The notes below the pieces were generated by a model. That model was given only the letters and a program-made list of their open reading frames with translations. It did not search any database and was not told the DNA's origin. DNA of 64,000 nucleotides from Pyricularia pennisetigena. Lineage: Eukaryota > Ascomycota > Sordariomycetes > Magnaporthales > Pyriculariaceae. The stretch spans positions 4,685,417-4,749,416 of the forward strand of contig NC_043744.1 in NCBI RefSeq assembly GCF_004337985.1. Reading direction: 5' to 3'. This document shows positions 57,205 to 64,000 of the stretch, piece by piece. A program made the translations under genes and the position numbers. Each line of letters opens with the position of its first letter. Position 1 is the first letter of the stretch.

Positions 57205-60200
57205 ATGCCGTTCGGGCGCGCGGGCAAAGGGCAGCAGCAGAGCAACAGCCCCGGGGCGTCGCCAGCACTCCAACAGCAGCACCAAATCCAACAAGGCTTC
57301 TCCCAGCAACACCAGCAGCAGCAGCAGCAGCAGCAGCAACCGCAGCAGCAACATTCCTTAGCAAGCGGTGTTGCGCAGTTATCATCGCCCGCCAACGTCT
57401 TCAGCCCCGTTGACGCATCTCCCAAAAATCCTATTCAGACCATACCGATCAGACAGTCGAGTAATACCTCGTTCGATTCGCGATTTCAGCAGCAGCCGCA
57501 GCAGCAGCAGCAGCAGCAGGCACAACAACAACAACAATCCAGCCCATCGGCGCAGATCGACTTTGATCAAGTCGGCCGGAGCCAGAGCCATCGCTTCCCA
57601 CAGCAACCACCGCCTCCTGCTTACGCAGTTGCCTCGAGCTCCTTTGACGACCTCCATTCCACACACTCGCTCGCCGTTTCATCGCCATTGGTTCAGCAAG
57701 GACAGCACAACTTTCCCACGTCGCCATTGCTTCAGCATCCCCAACATCCTCAACATCTTCAGCAGCCGCCGCTGCAACAACAGCCCCCTCCAGTCGAGAC
57801 TCGCAAATCCACACGGAAGCTTGTTAAGAACATATTCTCTTCGAACCGCAGCTCCGACAATTCTTCACAACATCAGGCAAAGGGGTCAATTGATCAAGGT
57901 TCTCCTCAAACCCAACGGCGAGCCTCGCAGCGGGTAAGCCAGACTTTTCACGGCAGGAGCCCAGTACCTCAAGCAGCATCGGACCAGCAGCAGCAACAGC
58001 TTCATCAGCTACATCAGCAACAGCAGGCGCAGCAGCAGCAATCCCCTGCCGACTGGCAATCCCAAGTGTCGAGCGCAGATCTAGCCCAGTTGAACACGCG
58101 GGATCCCCTTCGACTCGGGATCCGTCAAGTTCAAACGGATCTAGGACCTGCATCCTATAGCCAAGGCGAACAGGCCGCACTATATAATCACCAGCAGCAT
58201 TCCGGATCTTCCCAGGAACTGTCTCGTACCCAGGGCCAGTCACAGTTTGATTCGTCGGGGCACCAGCACCACCAGTTTCAGCTCCAAACACAGCAATTCC
58301 ACAACCACTCTACCGGACCGCCTCCAGTATATACAGGTGGACACCTGGGGCCGAATCCAAACAACCAGAACCCGGAGACAATTTCGCAACTTTCGCGCGA
58401 CTCACCCATTGCTGACTCGGAGCAGATAGCTATCAACTTGCATTCAAGTCAAAACTCTCCTGCAGTTAACTATCCTCCAAGCTCGCAAGACTTCTCGAAC
58501 CCTGGGCCCCACCACCAGCACCAGCACCAGCAGCAGCAGCACCATCAGCAGCAGCATCAACACCAACAACAGGATCAAGGTCAGAGTCAGGTTCCAAGTC
58601 AAGGTCAGGGCCAAACACGGCAGTCGCAGTCGCACCAGCAGCATCAATCCCGTAATCCCCTAGACGGCGAAGACATGGCTCCGCCTGGCCAACCAGGGCA
58701 GCCTCCGATTCGCCGGTCTCAGGACACCGAAAAGGGTGTGCGGGGTCAGCAACAGATGGAACCCCCACCCGGCCCGCCTCCAAACTACAGGCACAGCCAA
58801 TCTTCCTCTACAAACCCAATGCAACAGTCTGGCCCTGGCGGCATGCCTCAAAACTTTAGCAGAGGCGGCGGCGCGTCTCAGGACCGTCAGTTTAACGATG
58901 CGCAACCCGGTGAGAGGACCAGCAGTCCTCAGCCCGAGGCTGTCGAACCGGATAAGGCCTTCAAAGAGCTACGTATGTGGTCAAATGGAAACCCCACCTT
59001 ATGGCCCACGAGGGGCTGGTCAAGACGTCCTAGACTAGGTGTTGGCTTAACTAACTTACTTTTGCAACATTGCGCTATTAGTGACCAAATACAAGAACGT
59101 CAAAAGGTTGTACTTTGATGGAAAGAACCAGATTGAAGGGCTCAACAATCAGGTTGAGCAATTGCAAAATGCGGTCGCGAATCAGCGCATCTCACAGTCC
59201 CGCACGGCGCTCGATGACAATGAGTACACAACGCGGTTCAACCGCCTCAACGGTGCCATTAACAACCTGTCGTTCAACATCCGCAAGGACTGGGTCATGA
59301 TTCCTCCACTACTGGATGGGTTCGTCAGCCCCGATGCGCTACGGACCGGCAAGCAGGAGATGACGGCAGTTGGTCGGGCTGCCATCACACACTGGGTTGT
59401 CGAGTTCGTCTTCAACAAGTGTTTTCACCCGGGTCTGCCACCGGACCTGTCGCGCGAGCTCAAGCACATCGAGCAGAACATACGGACATTTTCATACACC
59501 TTGAACAGTCAAGAGGAGTATGATGCGCTCACGTCCAAAGTGGTCAGCTGGAGAATGGCGACGCTCGAGGGTCTACAGCCAGTGCTGCAGTCATCAAGGA
59601 GTGCGGAGCACCGTGTTGAATTCACAAGACTAGCATCTGAAGGTTTAACCAACAAGCTCTTTGAACATTTGACAAACCCGCCCCCTCCAGGCGTGGATGG
59701 CAGTGTGTCGATGATAGTCGAGCTCGCCGTCGGCATTGCGGCCAACTTACCCCTGGAGAGCCGTGACGTGGCAGTGACGTACCCGCAGCCTGGGTCGCAG
59801 ATAAACCCAAGCCTGATGGAAGTGGAGAAGACGGGTCTGCCCGCACTCGAGATGCGGGCGGTGGAGGGCGAACGGGAAGGTGATAGCGATGAGCAGCAGG
59901 AGGACCGCACCGCGTCAAAGGACGGCAAGACCGGACAAAAGAGCGGGGCCTCGCGCAGCGGTGACAAGGCAGCCAAGAGCGGTATGTCATCAACACTTTC
60001 AAACATTCTCGGCGGATCTTCGCGCAAGGGCAGTGTGGCATCGGTAGCCGGGCAACGACAGCAGTCGATCTCTTCGGCCTCAATCGTCAGCATTGGTGGT
60101 ACTGACGCGGGGACATCAGCATTAGCAGCAGCAGCATCTTCGTCAACGACAAACTTGGTCCCGAAAGACGTCAGCAACAAGATCCGGTATGCCGGCTTTG

Positions 60201-60262
60201 TGGTCGTCGAGGTCAGGGGCCGACAGGTTCTCGTCAAGGCGCCCGTATGGAGCATTGCATGA
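57205..60262 (+). CDS. glutamine-rich fungal protein with coiled coil and conserved C-terminal domain
   Basis: Two exons (57205-58972, 59082-60262) joined through a 109-nt intron (GTATGT donor, CTAAC branch, TTAG acceptor) encode 982 residues. The first 580 residues are disordered, dominated by Gln, His, Ser and Pro, with CAG/CAA-encoded polyglutamine runs. Next comes a short coiled coil (YFDGKNQIEGLNNQVEQLQNAV), then a well-folded, helix-rich region of about 200 residues including NNLSFNIRKDW, GRAAITHWVVEFVF and VELAVGIAANLPLESRDV. The tail is Ser/Gly-rich and ends in a conserved stretch near VRGRQVLVKAPVW. From memory, similar C-terminal domains occur in many Pezizomycotina, without an assigned function. 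I do not recognise an enzymatic site. The start ATG is supported by frame and composition only. Confidence 0.9.
57313..57346 (+). repeat. CAG repeat encoding polyglutamine
   Basis: A run of CAG codons within the glutamine-rich gene encodes nine or more consecutive glutamines. Other shorter CAG/CAA runs follow at 57486-57537, 57988-58044 and 58516-58570. Confidence 0.85.
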
Positions 60263-61154
60263 AGTCACAACTAGCAACATGGTACACGGTAGGGGGAATC
60301 ATCAACATTCACCTGTGGCTTGGGGCCTTGTTGGAGTCAATGAAGCGTATTCGTTTTCAGTCTTTTCTGTTTTGCTGATCTTTCTTCTGATATCATGATG
60401 CCAAAAGACGTTTTGTTCTATTTCTTTTTCTCTGTCACCCATAAACAATCTATTGGTCACCAAAAGTTGGCTCCTCATCTAGTCGTTTGCCTTCCTTTTG
60501 GGATTCCCTAAGCCTCAATTTTTGCAAACGAGAGCAGGAAAACCAATTGGACTATGCTAAAGGATTGGTCAGGTTCTGGATGGTTGGTAAATTTATTCTT
60601 TTCAGGTGATGGATTCCCAATACGACTGCTCATCTTCAACCTCGAAGAATTTCATCACAATGGAAATCCGGATGGTGCAAATGATGATGCTGCAGTTGAG
60701 CACTGTCACTGCTTCCCGTTGATTCATGGACGGAACGGAACCATCCCCATTCATGTAGCTGCTGCTTATGGTATCTGGGCCTCGATATTAGGGGGCCAGT
60801 CAGCTTACATCTTGTTGGTCACCGCCTTCCCATTCAGGATCACCCCTCCTCGACTTTCAAAGATTCTGCCACCCCTCAACCCAAAAAGTCCAGGACTATG
60901 AACGGCTTGCATTACGTGTGGTGGCTTCGTGTTGTGCATTGCAGCATGCAAGAGTACAGAGACAAGGAACATCGCCATTGAGTTTCATCGTTCTCAAAAG
61001 TGATTTGCAGCCTGGCATCTTTACTTTCTCGAGCACATCTTGCTTTCATTTGGAGATAAGCTGCCTTACCAAACCATCAGCAATTTGTCTCGAGCCAACA
61101 TTGCTGCCAAAGGCGGCCTATCGATTATCCTTTCCATCCCCCAGTCAGTAGAAT
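60263..61154. other. spacer between two plus-strand genes
   Basis: This stretch should contain the 3' untranslated region of the glutamine-rich gene and the promoter of the methyltransferase gene. No coding exon is supported. Confidence 0.55.
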
Positions 61155-62118
61155 ATGGCAGAAACAGGCCAGACCATGTCCAAACCGGAGCATCTAGAGC
61201 CCTCCAGGCTCGGGACTAAGGAATAGTCAGTTAGTCTAGTCTCAACATATAACGCCCGACCAAATATCCTATCCCAAGTCACATCCGCGCCACCCGCGTC
61301 CTACCCACAATCTAACAGGTCTCTTACCAATCAGCTGGGATGCACTCTATGACACCGAGATCACCAACCACGAAACCAATCCGTCAGACATTGGCACGGT
61401 CTGGTTTGACGACTCAAACGCCGAGGCCAAAATGGTATCCTTCCTGAACACAAACCGTGCAGACCTGGGACTCGACAGGACTTCCACATCCTTTGTGGAC
61501 CTCGGAACCGGCAATGGCAGCATGCTTCACGCTCTTCGAAGGGCCGGCTGGGCCGGTCCTTGCCTTGGGGTTGACTACAGCCCCGCGGCGGTTGCCCTGG
61601 CGCAAAAGGTCGCCGCATCGACGACGTACTCGGAAGCCAGTGATGATGATGATGATGACGACGACGACGACGACGAAGATCAACAAGAATCAAACAAAAC
61701 GGAGCCAAGCAACAGTCCCATATTGTTTGCCCAATGGGACGTCCTCGACGGGCCCCTGGACCCGGACGCGGCCGCCACCCCGCGAAGAGGCGCCTGGGAC
61801 GTCGTGCTGGACAAAGGCACCTTTGACGCCGTGTGCCTGAGCTCCGACGTCGATGCCGCTACGGGCCGGCGCCGGAGCGAGGACTACCGCGCCCGCGTTC
61901 TCGAGCTCTTGCGCCCCGGCGACGGCGGCGTCTTCCTGATCACGAGCTGCAACTGGACGGAGGAGGAGCTGAGGGCCTGGTTCGAGGGGGAGGGCGGCGA
62001 GGGCTCGGCGCGCCTGATTTATGCGAGCCAGGTCCACTACCGGTCTTTTAGCTTTGGAGGTGTCAAGGGCCAGACCATCAGTACGGTCTGCTTTGTAAAG
62101 AAGGATTCCATTTCCTGA
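61155..62118 (+). CDS. EFM4: EFM4-like eEF1A lysine methyltransferase
   Basis: Two exons (61155-61225, 61335-62118) give 284 residues. EFM4/METTL10 proteins methylate a lysine of translation elongation factor eEF1A using S-adenosylmethionine in the cytosol. The N-terminus has YWDALYDTEI and VWFDD, then SAM-binding motif I FVDLGTGNG (77-85) and the acidic strand LGVDYS. The family motif DVVLDKGTFDAVCLS follows, and ITSCNWTEEEL ends the fold. Between the acidic strand and the next strand is an insert with about 11 consecutive aspartates encoded by GAT and GAC repeats, followed by Glu/Gln/Ser residues. The exon join restores TAC (Tyr24) before WDALYD. The ATG is the first in the frame. Confidence 0.92.
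61642..61680 (+). repeat. (GAT)n(GAC)n coding microsatellite
   Basis: Five GAT units followed by six GAC units lie inside the methyltransferase gene and encode an unbroken aspartate run. Confidence 0.9.
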
Positions 62119-62845
62119 ATGAAATCACATTGTACCGTTTCGTCTCAACACGCTTCGCGATCATATTTGATGAGTCGGAAAAACAATTCATTAGATATAA
62201 TTCCCATTACAAACAACCCACTGCGATGGATGCCCGCCCAAGACGTTATAGCATACCCGCACCACCTAAAAGCACATGGTTGCTATGAAACCAAAGTCCA
62301 AAGAGACGGCGTGATGCATTATAGAATACCAGGAGATCGGCGCCACCACATATGACGACTGTTTTAATTTATTTCATTTTTATTTTTTTGAGCCTCATCG
62401 TCTCATCTAAAGTCTTCTTGTCCAGGGTTGAGAGGAAGGGGTTGCCGAAACCATTCGTTTAGTTGTATACCTAGTCAACGGCCGCGGCACTGCAAGTTGG
62501 GTCCAGACATGTCTTATCCCCCAATGGTCGGCGATAAAGGTACTTGCCACAAGAGGCGGAAAGGGCGAAAAGTGGCCATCTTAATGCTTAATCGCAAAAT
62601 CTCAACCTCTCTTCCCATCGGCATCTGATGGCATCCCGTTTTTTTATAACCCACCCCTCATTTGCGCCGTAAGAGACCGGACCATTATGCCATGTCGCGA
62701 ACCTCTTCTCATGTATAGGCTCTCAAAGAATCTCAAAGCACCGAGGAGTCTTGTCATGGCCCATATTCTTCCAACCACTGGCCTTGGGAAGATGTTATGA
62801 TAAAAATAAGAACATGAATTTTGCTTCATTAGACTTTCTGGGCAT
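62119..62845. other. spacer between convergent genes
   Basis: This stretch separates the 3' ends of EFM4 (+) and TPD3 (-). No coding exon is supported. Confidence 0.6.
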
Positions 62846-64000
62846 CTATGGTGACGTATTCATAGGCTCACCGCCAGGCAGCGGTCCAGACGCGGCTGCG
62901 GCCGCCGTCGTTGCGAAGTATCGAACATCTACATCGTCATCCTTCTGTAGCTTCTCCAAACTTGGCATGACGCGCTGCTGGATAAGCTCTGCTCCCCTGG
63001 ACGAGGGGCTGAACGGCGTGCCGGCCTTTTCCAGTGAGTAGATGGTGCCCTCCTCAGGAAGGCGGCGGAGGACGTCGATCAAGACACCGTATGTCTTGGC
63101 GACATTGAATCGGATGTTGGGAATGTCGTCGACGACGAGCTTGTCCAGCATCGGCAGGATATTCTTACCAATCACGTCCATGCTGACAACCGTTGCCAGA
63201 GTCTGTATGTGGGAACATCGCCACGATCAGCTCAGGTCTCACCAGTGATCACACAGAAGCTATACAGGTAGGTTATTAGGCGCTTACCGAGATGGCGAAG
63301 CATGTTGTCATGCGGTACAGGTAGTTGGGGTGGTTGCCCATAGCCATCACCTTGGGAATAATGGCCTCACTGGCCCACTCGACCCCGAACACTTCGGTGA
63401 GCTTCTTCAGGTTGTGAGTTGCAGCTTCCCTGATGGAGAAGACAGTATCGCCGAGCCAACCCATACACAAGCTGCTCAGCTTTTCATCGAAGAACTTGAC
63501 GCCGAGCTGGCTGGCCAACAGGGGGATGTACTCGATGATGGCCAACCGCACCCGCCACTGCTTGTCCTCAGCGAGTTGAACGATAGCAGGGAGCAGTGAC
63601 TGTGAGAGGAGCTCAATACCAATAACTAAGTAACGTTAGATTTCGTACTCAAGTGATGTTAAACAACAAGAGCATAACTTACCATTGTTGACAAGCTCAA
63701 GCTTCGAGATGATATGCAACCGGACCTCGGGGAACTCGTCCTTGAGCATCTGCAGGAACATTGGGAGCAAGTGGTCGATGGTCCTAAAAAGATAATAGGT
63801 GTTAGACATCGTGCTGTACGTACTCCTTCCCAGAACATGAAGCTATAGTAACTCTAGAGTATCTGCATTCAAGCTTGCGTATAAAATTCACTTACTCTTG
63901 TTTGCCAAGGATGGGGGCCAAGCCCGAGATTTGTGTACCCAGAGCTGCGCGAACATGTTGCGAACTGTCCGAGACCAGATCCTCAATGCTACCCATAACC
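62846..64000 (-). CDS. TPD3: PP2A scaffold subunit A (PR65/Tpd3), 3' part
   Basis: The 3' exons seen are 62846-63202, 63288-63625, 63683-63783 and from 63896 past the window edge. The 5' part of the gene is outside. The scaffold subunit is a stack of HEAT repeats that holds the PP2A catalytic and regulatory subunits. Visible repeats include [73 protein letters not shown] and [19 protein letters not shown]. The phases of all three introns agree and give NNVIGIELL and [10 protein letters not shown]. After the last repeat, the C-terminus has a short Ala/Pro/Gly tail not expected from the mammalian protein. Confidence 0.95.

Noticed and set aside
58444..58783. Minus-strand frames inside the glutamine-rich gene
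   Set aside because: They are antisense translations of CAG repeats (Leu/Ala/Val runs), not independent genes.

Overview
The window is nuclear DNA of a filamentous ascomycete. The evidence is short introns (about 65-325 nt) with GTRAGT donors and CTRAY-like branch sites, a Zn(II)2Cys6 regulator, fungal-type carboxypeptidase Y, Ste23, Ubp12, Mpp6 and Sdo1 proteins, and a tRNA-Cys with a short anticodon-loop intron. Gene content and the many intergenic GGTA/TACC-rich simple repeats suggest a sordariomycete, possibly of the Magnaporthales, but that placement is inference. I found no prokaryotic features, CRISPR array, intact transposon or recognisable secondary-metabolite cluster. There are three assembly gaps (14186-14193, 17877-18128, 56478-56533).

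Layout. 1-2.1 kb: no firm gene. 2.1-2.7 kb (+): small three-helix membrane protein, DUF202-like. 4.8-6.5 kb (-): Zn2Cys6 transcription factor. 6.5-15.8 kb: gene-poor, with homopolymer runs. 15.8-17.3 kb (-): nucleoside hydrolase. 17.3-20.4 kb: gene-poor, with a gap. 20.4 kb (-): tRNA-Cys(GCA). 21.0-23.4 kb: ribosomal protein uS13/RPS18 (+) convergent with the 60S maturation factor SDO1/SBDS (-). 24.7-26.5 kb (+): vacuolar carboxypeptidase Y. 27.9-30.9 kb (-): class I cAMP phosphodiesterase with a receiver-like N-terminus. 30.9-36.9 kb: long low-complexity upstream region. 36.9-42.4 kb (-): UBP12-type deubiquitinase. 43.8-47.5 kb (-): STE23/insulin-degrading-enzyme protease. 47.5-50.6 kb: intergenic. 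50.6-52.6 kb: divergent pair MPP6 (-) and complex I NDUFS6 (+). 52.6-57.2 kb: gene-poor, AT-richer, with a gap. 57.2-60.3 kb (+): glutamine-rich fungal protein of unknown role. 61.2-62.1 kb (+): EFM4-like eEF1A lysine methyltransferase. 62.8-64.0 kb (-): 3' part of the PP2A scaffold subunit (TPD3).

Most genes are single-copy housekeeping loci. Themes that recur are ribosome and translation (RPS18, SDO1, EFM4, tRNA-Cys), proteolysis (carboxypeptidase Y, UBP12, STE23) and signalling (cAMP phosphodiesterase, PP2A scaffold, zinc-cluster factor). They do not form an operon-like system. Exon joins were chosen by hand and checked for reading-frame closure: summed exons are multiples of three for every complete gene. 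No transcript data were available. The most unusual points are the receiver-like domain and the post-stop open frame of the phosphodiesterase, the two in-frame starts of STE23, the acidic and polyglutamine tracts inside EFM4 and SDO1, and the uncharacterised glutamine-rich protein.
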